Assembly: GCA_027924645.1 (NCBI GenBank)
Contig: BSBN01000781.1
Coordinates: 620,001-684,000, forward strand
Length of the DNA: 64,000 bases
From: Cunninghamia lanceolata
Lineage: Eukaryota; Streptophyta; Pinopsida; Cupressales; Cupressaceae
Direction: 5' to 3'
The notes beneath the pieces are model-generated. The model searched no databases. It had not been told where the DNA came from and worked only from the letters and a program-made list of their open reading frames with translations. Shown here in pieces: positions 23,644 to 35,703 of the stretch (its first letter is position 1; each line of letters begins with the position of its first letter). A program made the position numbers and the translations under genes.

Positions 23644-26183
23644 TGGTGGTGTTCACCTAGGATTAGGTTTCTGAAATTCAGTCTACAGGTTCCTGTGTTT
23701 ATTCCTTCAACCCCTAGTGCCTTAGTTTGAATTGTTCCTCAACCTGCATGTGGTGTTTTACCGCTTCTTTCCTATTGCACTTGAGAAAAATGCTAATTTC
23801 TGTATATGCAAAGGTAAATGTATGTTGGCAGGCTTGCAAAATCTCAATCGGCTTCCAAAAATGGTGGAAAAATTGAGTTATATGCATTTTAAATGCATAT
23901 CAGGTTGCATATGCAAAGGGGGAATCTTTCACAAATTCCTAGGAATATTTTGTGCTTGTATATCAGTTCAGCTTGTATATCGGGTATGTACGCAAAGGTG
24001 CAAGAAAAATATACAAAGGAAACAGATACAAAATTGAATGTATGTTTGACATACATTGGAGACATACAAGTGGGAATCTTTCGCAAGATTCTGGGAATAT
24101 TCTCAGTTTGTATATCAGCTACATACAAAGGGCTTTGTATATTTGGTAATATACAAAACAGCAAAGATACAATTGATGGGGCCCGCGGGTATGTACAAAC
24201 AAGTTTGTATATTCGGCATACAGGCGGGATATGCAAGGTGGACGCGACCAAAGGGATTATTAGCATTCTGAAATATTATGAGATCCACTTTGTATGTTTG
24301 GGATTGTATATTCCATATATACAATTCAATGTACAAGGTGAGGTATGCAAACAGGTCAGCGGCGGTTAGCATCAAAAGTGGGGCCCACCAGTTATAGGTA
24401 CATTCGCTTGTATGTTTGCACATACAAGGCAATATACAAAGGGGGATATACAACTCAGACGTGGAGAAGATATCTAATGTAATGAATGAAATTTGAAGTC
24501 CGCTAGTGGTATAAAGGTGCTTGTATGTTTGCATATACAAGTTGTGGCTTGTATGTATGTGTGTGTTGTATATTGCAGATATACAAAGGAGAAAGGTACA
24601 TCCTGAACCCAATTTAAAATTCCAATTTTCTTTATAATGGTTTGAGGTCCACTTTGTATAATGAACAATTGTAGGTATATGCTCTCGCATATACAAAGAT
24701 TTGAAAGGAAAAAAACAAGCGATTGTATATGCATTTGAATATGCATGTACAAGGGCGAAAATGGCAAAATAAAGATGGCAAAAAGTCAGCAATAGGAACA
24801 TGGAGTGCCTACATGGCATGTGATCATTGGTTCTTAGCTTTTCAACAAGTTTTTGGGCCATTAGATCTCAGCGATGGAATCATGATCGATAGCTAAGTTT
24901 TGAGGTTGCAGCGTTGGTTCTCTTTGCATTCTCAGGCTTGTTTTGAGTGGGAAAACTCTATGAACGCACTGCTGCAGATTCAAAGGGGGCCTATGGGTAG
25001 GTGAGGCAATAATGGCAGATTTGCAGAGAATAGTCAATGGAGTTGATGGGTCAGCAACCCGATTGAAGATGAAAGTCCTTAAGCAGCGGTGCGGGTCCCG
25101 ATTCCACCTGCTTATTCCTCTTTGTCTCTCTGCAACATTGAATATTTCTGAGTGCCATTCCTCATGCATTGAATCTGGCAGATTTTTGATTTGCCTTGTA
25201 ACTAATTTTTGTTGGATACACGGTCTTGGTATAAAAGCCAAACTGTGTTACTCATTGTGTTGTTGAAAAACTGGACAACTTTTTTGGTGCTGTAATTGTA
25301 TGCAATCTTATTGGTGGCTCTATTTTGGGTACTTTGTGAGTTTATGAGTTGTATGTTGAATGTCTTATATACAGAATTTTTTAGTTTCATGTTGATTTAA
25401 ATGAGTAATGCTTTATAGCATGTATTTTGTTATTTGTCTCCAAGTTGAATGTGTTCTTCTTCTGAATCTGAATATCTAAGGGGTATTAGTGATTCTAGAA
25501 TATGGGTTTGCTATATTGAATACTTTAATCTTTTACTTCTGCTTAAGGAGTAGATTAAATGTTCTAGGTTAAGTGTTCAGAAGAATATATTGCAACAAGG
25601 ATATTTGTAAGCAGAAATAACTAAATACTCTGTCTTGGGCATTGTCTGTAAGGCAGACATTGCATAATCCCCTTGAAATCTAATTATTGTTTTAGGTCTG
25701 TGATAAACATTCACATATATATATATATATCTATTGACTCTGAGCCCTGGTTAGGCACCGATCTGGTCTTGTATTTTGGTTGCAACCCAAAGTCTCAGTT
25801 TTGCATCCAAACATAAAATCAAACTTAAACTTTAAATCAAACCATTAGGATTTTAGAAGTAGTTTTAGGACCAAAATCCTCTGCCTCACAACTGAACATA
25901 GGCCCAAAGCTAGCCCCTTTGCACTTATTCCACAGTTTTGGTCTACATAAAGGAGGATTTATCTACTTTGTATCAACATCCAAGTAAGTTCATGTGCATA
26001 TGTCATAGATGTTGAGTAGGGAATACCCCCCTTGGTTTTGCAGAGCCTAAAGAAGAAGAGGAGATATCTATAGAGTCTATCTCCTATACTGTTGGCCCCT
26101 GGCCCGGGAATCCTGTTGATCAATGATGGCTACCTTGTAGGGATAATTGGGAATAAGCATCCATTCTGGGAAAATAACCAACA
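23644..26183 (+). mobile_element. E2 3' LTR (2.54 kb)
   Basis: Begins TGGTGGTGTTCACC and ends AATAACCAACA. TATAAAAG at 25230-25237. Carries a 28-bp segment at 24528-24555 missing from the 5' copy, flanked by the direct repeat gcttgtatg, so slippage or microhomology deletion is likely. Confidence 0.93.
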
Positions 26184-26188
26184 CAACC

Positions 26189-27317
26189 TATAATATCAAA
26201 CCAATTTATCAACAAGGAATATTAACTATTTTGTACCTACCTTGTCATGGAGCTCTTGACATTATATTGCCTATCCATCGTCTTCTAGTGATGATCAGTA
26301 CCATTATCTTGTCACATGTTAATAAAGATCCGATCTTTGTTCTGATCATATCTTCATATCAAGGACTAATCATAAAGACTAACTAACACTATCTGGTCTG
26401 ACTTCAAGGAGAACACTAACTAACATGGTCTGATCTCAAGGAATAACACTGTCTGATCATACTGTTTGTTCTCAAGGAATCCACACTGTCTATCAATGAT
26501 ATATGTACTGTCACTTCATGCCTACAATAAAAGAGCAACTTCATACTATCAATGAATATTATTCTACACAGAGCAACTACATACTATTAGACCCCTCAAT
26601 TTTAAGCTAACCTATTACAGTGAACATTGACTGTCATTACAAGCATTGATTTCCTTTATTACAATGAACAATGTTGTCATGACAGTGGGACTGTCTTCAG
26701 ATTTCCTTGCACAAACTTACAAATCACTACCCTCAAACAATGGCACTTGTAATAAACTGCATCAGTCACTCTAGTGATAGTCCTGATCACAACCTAGCAA
26801 AATCTTTGTAACTTTGGCATTGTCCCTGCCTCTAGGTATTTCATTAAAACAATAATGATTTGGACTATCACTTCACTCCTACCTTAGACCATTCAATATC
26901 CATCTGTCAATCTCGTCATGAGGCTTCAATACTTTGAATGCAACCAGACCTTTGCAAATTCATGGGCTAGAGTCATCCAACATAGTACAGGCATCATCAA
27001 AACAACATTGCTAGCAATGAAACAATGATGAACACCAAATGCAAATGTTGTCAACTTATCAAAGACATAACTCCTAGTTCACAACACAACTTCTTGAGAC
27101 CACAACTACTTTACAAGTTTCTAACAATCCATCTATTACATTATCTTTGACAGATGTGTTAGTCTTTGGCAAGGTTTCTTGATAGCTCATGCATTTTGCT
27201 CGCTATGATGACATCTCTTCATAAAAGCATGCTCCTTGACTACTACAACCTCCTGATTTTCACCTTGGGGGTAAGAGATAAGACATTGAACAACTCCCCC
27301 TAACCTCATGCTACTTC
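26189..27317 (-). other. E1 internal region between gag and the E2 insertion point
   Basis: AT-rich, no coding frame longer than about 80 codons on either strand. It contains a minus-strand purine block (gttagggggag near 27287-27297), the kind of PPT-like motif scattered in copia 3' regions. No reverse transcriptase or integrase remnant was seen. Confidence 0.5.
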
Positions 27318-28613
27318 TTATGCAACTTGTGATGTATCTTGTGCAATATGCACAAGTTTAGGTTTATCCTTTTCTTGATTTTGTTTCCTTCTCCACACTT
27401 TCATAGGTTCTCTCTTTTGTTCATGTTTCCTCCTCCAAACTTTCTCAAGCTCTTTTATTTTCCAACCTTTCAAACTAGGTGATCCTTTTCTACAACAATG
27501 TGCTTTGTGTCCAAGAGTGTTGAACTTATAACATATAATATTGCAATCTAGATCAAATGAATGATAGTTCCTATTTGACAACCTATGAGCACTTTTGTTG
27601 TTATTCCATGCATGATCATACCTTCCATGCACTCTACAATTTCTTTTTATGTGACCAACATTGTTGCAATTGTAACACACTAGATCAACATTCCTTATTA
27701 AAGCATAATGACTCCTTCTACAATCAATTGCTTTGTGTCTAAACTGATTACAAGTATAACAATAACCAAAAAATGAGTAATTGTACTTGTACATATATGT
27801 TTGCCTTGTTGGAGCAATTCTTTTGAGATTTCTCCTTTGGTTGTGCATTTTGACAAACTCATCTTTGGTTTTCATCTTAGTTCAATCTTCATAGCTTTCT
27901 TGAGTTTTTCTTCTGAATCTTTACCATTCATCTTTGATGTTCCATCAATGAATTCAATCTTCTTTTTGCCTTCCAATACAATTGTCTTTAAGCTTTGTCC
28001 TTCAAATCCAAGACCACTCTTATTGTATGTTGGCCTTTGGGAATTGAGAATATTATCTAAAAAATTTGTACTCTTCTCATTCTTTAGGTTTTTATTCAAT
28101 TAAACACTTGTTTTCTCCATTTTTTCTTCAAAGAAACAATCTTAGATTCTATCCTTTCATCATTTTCTTCTTTTGCTTTCAATTGGATTCATACCTCTTC
28201 CTCTATTTTTTTGCCTCTTCAGTTTAAACTTTCAGATCTATGATTAGTTTCTTTGCTTCTTCAAGGGCTGCAAGTACTTTGGCTTTGGAGTCTTTTTCAT
28301 CTTGAAGTTGTACTTCTAATCTCTGGTTTTCCTTTCTGAGTTTCTTGATTTCATCCAAGGCACACATGAGTTCACCTTCACTATCAATTTCACAATTATC
28401 TTCATCATACTCCTGTTCATCTTCAGTCATAATGTGGTCTCCTTCTTTGTTAACATTTTCAACAAAATCATCTTCTTTTTCAGATATATCATATCTTGTA
28501 TCAACTAACAGGGGTGTTTCTTACAACAACTCATCTCTTGATTTGATATGGACTTGTTGAACAATTTTTTTCTTGACATTTCTTCTTTCCCTATTTCTTT
28601 TACACTTAGTCAT
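27318..28613 (-). pseudogene. E1 copia-type Gag with tandem zinc knuckles, broken
   Basis: Starts MTKCKRNRERR at 28613, about 60 bp past the PBS. One in-frame TAA at 28521-28523. A coiled-coil stretch at 28430-28224 (EIKKLRKENQRLEVQL...) is followed by frameshifts, then NSQRPTYNKSGLGFEG at about 28050-28000, a block typical of plant Ty1/copia Gag. The last part (27875-27318) has two complete CCHC knuckles, CYTCNQFRHKAIDC and CYNCNNVGHIKRNC, and a third, CYKFNTLGHKAHCC, with its second Cys lost. Nothing follows that resembles protease, integrase or reverse transcriptase, so E1 was gag-only or lost pol. Lineage guess: Sirevirus-like. Confidence 0.8.
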
Positions 28614-28670
28614 AGTATTCCACCTCCAGGATCTACCCAAGTCTATTAGACTCTTGCAAGGAACCTAGTG

Positions 28671-28681
28671 TACTGATACCA
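28671..28681 (-). promoter_or_regulatory. E1 primer-binding site
   Basis: The minus strand reads TGGTATCAGTA directly after the LTR end ...attccaaca-at. This is the initiator methionine tRNA type PBS. Confidence 0.75.
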
Positions 28682-28683
28682 AT

Positions 28684-29950
28684 TGTTGGAATACTTTAGA
28701 CCACTAAGAGGGGGGGTGAATCAGTGGTCAACAAAAATAACTCTTCAAACCAGTTCTTCTCACAATAATACTAAAATAATAAAACATGATATGACTGATC
28801 ATGAACCATAAGACAAATGCAACAGGACATAAAAACATTAACAAAACACAAGAGTCATAACACAGGTGGTTGAGTGGAAAACCCCAAAAGGGTAAAAACC
28901 ACTATAAACATGAACTCCATTAAGCCTCACTGGTAAATCTCACTGGTTATAGTTTATGCCTCACTAGCAAACCTCACTAGTTATAGTCTATGCCTCACTG
29001 GCAAACCTCACTGGTTATAGACTATGCCTCACTGGCAAACCTCACTGGTTATAGACTATGCCTCACTGGAAAACCGTACTGGTTACATATCCTATGCCTC
29101 ACTGGTAAACCTCGCTAGTTACATATCCTATGCCTCACTGGAAATAGGAGCACTTACAACAATCTTAGAAAAACAAAAAATATACAGAGGGTTACTCTAT
29201 TTTAATACAAATCGCTGAACTTGCATTACCCCTTACAATCAAACTCAACTCAATCTACATTTCCTTCTTAGTATCTCAATTCATCTATATCTCTCTTTCC
29301 TTCATTTCTTGCATATCCATCTGCATAAGATCTCATACTCTATATAATACATAATCAAAACATTTTCTCTTATCTGCCTATCCCCTGTTCCATATTATCA
29401 CTCCTCATCTGCATTCATACTTTGCATAATTAGTTGCATAATGTCTTCATTGGTGCATAAATCACCTGTAAAAAAATCTCACACCCTTCTCAATTCTTAG
29501 ACAAAATATTTTCTATCACCATCACCTGATTCACCTTGTTTTCTTATTATAAAACCCTTATTCATTGCACACATTCTTTCTTTTCATAATTTCCTATCAA
29601 AACATTAATCCACCTACCTATTTCAGTTTGCTTAGAATATCAATTCCTTGCATAAAATCATGTATCAAAAAAGAAAAACATCTTCTTCCATAATCCCCAC
29701 TCTACATACTCTTCAATTTCTTCATAAAAACATACTTTAATTAGCTCCCATTATCTTGCATGAAGATTTCTTAAAATTTTTACTTCAATGCCACTACCAC
29801 ATGGATATAAAAGCATCATTGCTTTGAGGGAGTGGCCTAGACTTGTTTTTTGCATGTCGAAGATTAAAAATAGACTAGCTTTTTACTAATTTTAACCTTT
29901 GAAAAGGCTCTGCACATAGTCATAAGAAGCTTCGATGTCCAAATAACCAT
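28684..29950 (-). mobile_element. E1 right (5') LTR, segment 1
   Basis: The LTR end is at 28684 (plus strand TGTTGGAATAC). The segment continues to the accat TSD of E4 and carries the 34-bp tandem repeat at 28924-29145. After E4 it resumes at 43951. Confidence 0.65.
28924..29145 (-). repeat. 34-36-bp tandem repeat, about 6.5 copies
   Basis: Unit tgcctcactggcaaacc followed by tcactggttatagacta; later units carry acatatccta instead. It lies in the E1 LTR. Units differ by single bases and are directly adjacent with no spacers, so this is not a CRISPR. Confidence 0.9.
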
Positions 29951-30656
29951 TGTAGACACTTAAAATTGTCCATGTCTTGACCATCACATAGTCAACACAT
30001 TACTAGAGACATCATATGACATTTTGTCCTAATCCCACTCCTAATCCCATCCTAATCACCTAAACAATTAATTAAATACATCTTATTTATTTAATTAATC
30101 TCCCTCTCACATGTTCCAACTAATTCAAATTAAATATTTGAATTATTCCCTCACCTCTCATCACATTCAAACACTTGTCACATGACTACATGCCTTCACA
30201 TGTCCAACTAATTTAAATAATATTTTATTTGAATTAGGTCTCCTTTATTCCCTTCCGCACACTTATCACATGACTACAACTCCTCATGGAGTGGGAAACC
30301 CTAGTTGATCTCAACCATTCACATAGCATATTTGAACTTTCAATCACAACCCTTCATTCAAATCAATAATTTCCTATAAATCAACCCTCAACCAAGCCAT
30401 TGATGGATCTATCTTTTGAGTACTATTATGCTGTTGGAATGAGCAACCAACATTCCTCCCATATTCCACCTTTGAAATCTTACATGCCCATGTGAGGTTG
30501 AGAAGAGCTATGGAGATAAACCAAGCATAGTGTGGAGATTTGATTTGCATTTGCTTTGTTGTTTTGATTTTCATGCTATCTTGTGCTCTATTGTGCTTGT
30601 TAGGGTTTGATAGTTTGTTGTTTATGCATTCAAACCTAATTTTTACCCTAGCTACA
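29951..30656 (+). mobile_element. E4 5' LTR
   Basis: TGTAGACACTTAAAATTG... to ...ccctagctaca. TATAAATC at 30375. The 3' LTR is similar but shorter, partly because the 5' copy repeats aatccca(ctcct). Confidence 0.9.
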
Positions 30657-30677
30657 TTTGGTGAACCTGACGTGAAG
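30657..30677 (+). promoter_or_regulatory. E4 primer-binding-site region
   Basis: Tttggtgaacctgacgtga directly follows the LTR end. It has the form of the TTGGTGAACCCGACGTG-type leader known in plant gypsy elements (from memory). The tRNA is not assigned. Confidence 0.55.
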
Positions 30678-33382
30678 CTTGCAAAACTAACATTTTTTAT
30701 CGATTTCTAAAAATTAGTTTTTACAGGTGACCTCCAGGCTTGAAACAGACCTCGTCGTTGTGTCCAGGAGGCCTCACAAGAAAAAATTGACATGAAATTT
30801 GATACATTTCTCTACCAGAAAAAAATTAAAATTTTTTTTAGTTTGACCCCTATCGCAAGGCCGTATCGTATGAACCTATATGACCCCTGCGCAGGGGTCT
30901 CTGGTCAAATTTCTCAATTTTCTTTGTTTGTATTTCAGTGGCTAATTTTGGCTTGGTTGTAGATTTTAGATTTACAGCTAATGTCTTTGTTTCAGGTTAA
31001 TTTTCCTTTGATGGCAGATTTAACATCGTTGGTCGCAGGTTGAATAAATACTGTTCAGCACCCTGAAAAACCCTAACCCTAGTGCCACTAATTTCCTCTG
31101 CCTAATTTGCATGTACTTCTCACCACTTCTTATACCTCTATTAACACACCCGTTGATGCCTCCCTACACACCCGTCAACACCTTTTACCTCCCATTTCAT
31201 CGCCCTATTCAAACTCTAGTGCCGCTCTGCAAGTCTTCCATCAACACCTCCCTTTACAACTCATCGCTACCACTTCCAAAGCTCCCTCTGTCGACCACCA
31301 CCTAGTCAACATCCTTCCACCCAACCTCCAAACTCCTACTTCCCTAAGTTGTGACTACCTCTAGTCAGTGCCACCTTTATAGCCACTTTGCTTTTCCCTT
31401 TCCACCGATGCTCAAACCCTAATACATGTCGCCTATTCCGTCAATCCTAAACCTCCAACAATCCATCTGCCCTAAACCTGGGCCCTTTGACACTCCATCT
31501 TCCTATTTCCACCATGATCAAGCTTTAAGCCTATGGTGGTTCGCCTTTGAGACCGTGGTCACTTTAGTGACCAAGGGGAAGGTGGAGCTAACCGCCCCCT
31601 TTTGTTTTTTTATTTTTGCTTTTGGTCGGCCCTCGGTCATATGAACAACCAGGGGCCCTACTTGGCCTTAACCGCAAATAGTAACTATAGACACTAACCA
31701 TGCCATGTGACCAGTCTCTCCTGACCACTAACATTTTTCTAAATGGCAAGACTTGACCCTTGTGCCTTCTACATGCCTTAATAGGGCCTTTTTTTCTTTC
31801 AATCATAACTTGGTCATACGATATCAGATTTTCACAAAATTTATGGCGTTGGAGAGTTGGTTCGCCCAGCTTCACTTTGGAGAAGGTTTTATCAGGTGAC
31901 TATCATTTTCACCTCTTTTTTTCTCAGTCAGAGTCAACCTTCCTCTTTAAATTCAAACGCTTATAACTCTTGCAAATTTGATTTATTTTTCGCAATTTTT
32001 TTTTAAAACTGCATAGAATCTCCTAAATTTTCTGTTCATGAAATTCATTCTGCTGTATCTATTCATATTGATTAGATTTCTCATATTTATTCATTTTCAC
32101 ATAAACACACTTGTTTGCAAGTTTACTTGTTGTCTTCTTGTTTTTGGTGGCTTCTTGGTGATCACATGGGGCTATAACAACATTCATATCAGTCACAATA
32201 GTAGATTTGGAGTGAAAAGTTTTAGGTACACTCATTTCATCTTTCGTCTCTCATTCATTCAATCAATCAATCTTGCTTGCATTTACACTTGGATTTAGGC
32301 ATTAAAAAGAACATCTTGTTTTCTCTCACATTTGGATTTAGGCTCTAAAACAAATCATTTCTTGCATTCACACATTAAAATTGGGCTTAAAACGAACTAG
32401 TGTCTTCCTTCACACATTTTGACTTTGGATTAAAACAAACAAGTGCTTGTATTTTTTGGTGAACTTGAATGTGATTGAAGATGTGTATGCTCTTCGCATT
32501 CACTTTGTGCAATCTTGAGAATCAAAAACACCTCTCATCCATTTAATTTCAAACCACACATTTGGATTTCTTAAAGGGAAATTAACAAGTGTGAGTGTGA
32601 ATCAAGTGTGTGTGTGTGTATGCTCTCTCCTCGCACTGTAAGGTGATCTTAGAGATCAAAAACACCCACTTGGTTTTCTTTTGTCATACCATTCCTAGGA
32701 GGCCTGCTTGGAGACACACCACTCCAAGGGATGACCTCAACTCTAGCATTCCGGCGGAGTATAAAAAGCAAGGTGTGAATTGAAAGACACCCTCTTTGGA
32801 AGTTGAAATCTTACCATTCGGTCTAAGCCCCAAAGAACTTTATACCTTTGGGAAGTGAAGGTGAAGGGTGGGTTACCCCTTTCTCCTAACTGTTTGGCAA
32901 TATTTTGCTTTCATTTCATGGAATTGGGCCCCCCGTACCTTGAGTATATTGGGGACATCCTTAGTCAACTTGTGCATCCTAGAGTAAGACCTAATTGGCC
33001 ACACCTACTTGACTAGTGCTAGGATTGTTGATGTGTCTTCAAGTGTTTGCTTAATCATCACATTTAAATTTCAAAGTCAAACTTTCTTATGTGTCTTGCA
33101 TGTGTGTACATGTGAAATCATTTGTTTGCAAATTTCCAAATCAAGATATCAACACAAACACATAAACACATCATCCTAAACATTCTTTCCATCACATTCA
33201 TTCAAAGATAAGTCATCCTAATCAAAATCTTAATCATCCTACTTGTCCTATTCACCTCATCCCTAATCATATCATCATCATTCCACATATCCAATAAATT
33301 TTATCCTAATCATTCCTAATCATCTAATCACTCTACCCTAATCACTCCACATCATCATCCTAGTCCTAGTTCACTTGCCAAA
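30678..33382 (+). other. E4 leader, 2.7 kb, non-coding
   Basis: Short ORFs only. C/T-rich between 31080 and 31560. A phrase near 32700-32780 (gggatgacctcaact) is similar to 3247-3265 in E11 (gggatgacctcggat), suggesting a shared leader or spacer ancestry. Confidence 0.5.
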
Positions 33383-35703
33383 ATGGTCTTGATTCTTAGC
33401 AAGCCTAATCCTAATCATAAGCCCAAACTTACACTTCGAGGAGGCTCTCCTTCTAGTCCTAATGATGAGACAAATCCTGGACCTAAACTCATACTTCAAT
33501 GGGGCCCTCCTTTGAGTTCTAGTGATGAGACAAGTCCTAATATCAATCCATCCACATGTCAAATCAATTCCACATCAACCAATCCCACTTCTTCTAATGT
33601 AAACCACCATCCACATCAATTCATTCCACAACAAGAACATGTGATCCTAAGTCACCCCTTAAAACAAGATCAAGTGTCTTCAAGCCCTCATTCTACCCTT
33701 GAAAAGGGAGATAGCAACCTAGCTCATGCAAGCCCTTCATTATCTTTTCCACTATCTAATCCTCCAACTCCATGCCCTAAGTTCAAACATTACAAAAGTA
33801 AACATATGGAGTTATCCAAATCCACCAATCCATTCAATCCATTTGACCCTCCATCCAATCAAAGTCAAATCCCTAAGTCTAATCCATCCAACACCCATTT
33901 CATCCCTCCACCATGGGACCTATCCACTCCTAGTCTTATTTCATCTAATCAAATTATCCTTCCACCTAATCACAATCTTAAGCCTTCAACTTCCACCACC
34001 CATACACCTATAAAGGATGTGATCTAAGGGCTATTAGCAAGGAGTCAAACATGTCAAACACCTATCCATAAGCTTCTCCAAGAGTCTTTCAACACCATGT
34101 CTATTCCTTCAACCACATCATGTAGTCCATTACCCATTAAACCGATTGAAGAGCTTTCCACTTCCATTCAAGAAAATCAAGAGTTATGTCAAGGGTATAA
34201 TCCTAAGCATGTGGAAACATCAAGCCCTATTCTAATCAAGATCAAATCACCTCCATCCAACCCACACCTAGTACACCTAATCCTATATATGATCAAGCTC
34301 CCATGTATGATCAAGATTCCCTCTATGATCAAGAAGACCATGATGATCCTCTTAGTAAACTTTATGCATTTCATGGTCAAGAGCTTATCACCCCTTCTAT
34401 CCATCTTCCATCTAGCCCTTCTCATGATGCACAAGCTTCCACTTCCCATGATGAGACACATGCCTCCCAAGGAAACATAGATGATCAAACCAATACACTG
34501 GATCTTAGTGAACATAATGATAATCAAGCCCCTAATGTTCCTTCCACATCTAATATCAATCCCATTTCAAATACATCGTATCCCCTTTGTCTTTCCACCT
34601 TCATCCATGAATTTTCTTCCTTAGTACAACAACAACCTTTGTCCACCACCTCACCTTCTCCATCCAATAATGAACTCAAGTCTAGTGTCCAAACTACACC
34701 TAGTCCCATTGTCCATTGCCTACTCCAAAAAATGAACTACCAAGGTAAAGTCTTAGGCCTTTATGAACAAGGTATTTTGGAGCCTATACATGTCAAAGTC
34801 CCCCCACGCTTATATGGCCTTGGTTATACAACCCAAGGTAAACAATCTCAAGATGTTGGTACTTCCTCCATCCCTCCAAAATCGATATCCTCCCATCCCA
34901 AATCCCATGTATCCTATCATATACCCAAAACATATGTTGTCATTCCACCTCCATCATCCTACAAGTGCCAAAAGCATATGACCATACACCTTCCACCATC
35001 CAATTTACCTCCACTTCTTCCAACTCCTAATATCCCTCCATTCACTTTACCACCACTTCTTCCAACGCCAAATCCATCCATTTACACATCCCCTCACATT
35101 CCTAATCATGACCAATCAATGCACACATTATCTAAACAAGAAGCTTCCACCCATTCCATGGGATTCAAAAATAAACATTTGGATGCCTCTACTTATAAAG
35201 ATAAACATCCTAAGGATCCTTATGCCATAGGACATCAATTCAAAAAGTCAAAGTAAAATCCATCTAAAAATCTATCCAAGCCCATACCTCCAAAAGAAAA
35301 GGACAAAACTAAAATGGTTTGGGTCCCTAAGCAAAAACAAAAAAGCAAGTCAAATGAGACATCCACCTCTCAAAAATCCCAACCATCCTCTTCCATTCAT
35401 AAATTCCATTCCATTCAAAAATATCAAATTCCTTCATCCCACAAGTCAAGCAAAAATCATAAAAATACTAAGTCTATGTGGGTACCTAAATGCCTAAATC
35501 CTCCATCCCCTAAGCAAACATTGCCATTGCTTCCTACACCTCCTCCACATCAAAAGCTTCAATTTTTATCATGGTGTGTGCAACCATTGGTCATGGTTCC
35601 CTTCCATTCCACAACATTTCTACATACCTCCATCTCCCCACCTTTCATCCATTATCCTACATATTTCACCCATCACCTCCCTATGGTCCATGCTTTTGCA
35701 TAA
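33383..35703 (+). pseudogene. E4 low-complexity Gag-like ORF, about 770 codons, broken
   Basis: One reading frame runs from about 33383 (MVLILSKPNPNHKP) through a TAA at 34025 to about 34260. A frameshift then leads to 34303-35256 and, after a TAA at 35254, to 35703. The protein is rich in Pro, Ser, Asn and His, with short repeats such as YDQ (near 34290-34330) and DETNP/DETSP. Recognisable landmarks are KVPPRLYGLGYTTQGK (near 34795-34845), which recalls a motif in the E11 gag tail, and two VWVPK/MWVPK motifs (35320 and 35478). No zinc knuckle or enzyme motif. Its function is unknown; position and composition suggest a Gag or leader-encoded protein. Confidence 0.55.

Larger units (their letters stand above)
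8973..26183 (+). mobile_element. E2: Ty3/gypsy Tat-type LTR retrotransposon, 17.2 kb including nested E3
   Basis: Two direct LTRs (8973-11498 and 23644-26183), TSD caacc at 8968-8972 and 26184-26188. After removing E3 (5,431 bp plus one TSD) the element is about 11.8 kb. Order: LTR, leader with PBS-like site, gag, protease, archaeal-type RNase H, reverse transcriptase, degenerate native RNase H, integrase, LTR. All parts carry stops, so it is inactive. The first two bases are TA in the 5' LTR and TG in the 3' LTR, a single G-to-A change. Confidence 0.92.

Noticed and set aside
24115..24861. 248-codon ORF on the minus strand in the E2 3' LTR
   Set aside because: It is made of the TATACAAA micro-repeats. 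The same region of the 5' LTR is broken into several frames, and no known domain is present.
28924..29145. CRISPR-like array
   Set aside because: Units are directly adjacent without unique spacers, in a plant retrotransposon LTR.
31107..31644. Pro/Ser-rich ORFs in the E4 leader
   Set aside because: Short, overlapping in two frames and compositionally driven by C/T-rich sequence.
33383..34527. Antisense ORFs opposite the E4 ORF
   Set aside because: Low-complexity shadows of the same C-rich sequence, with no domain.
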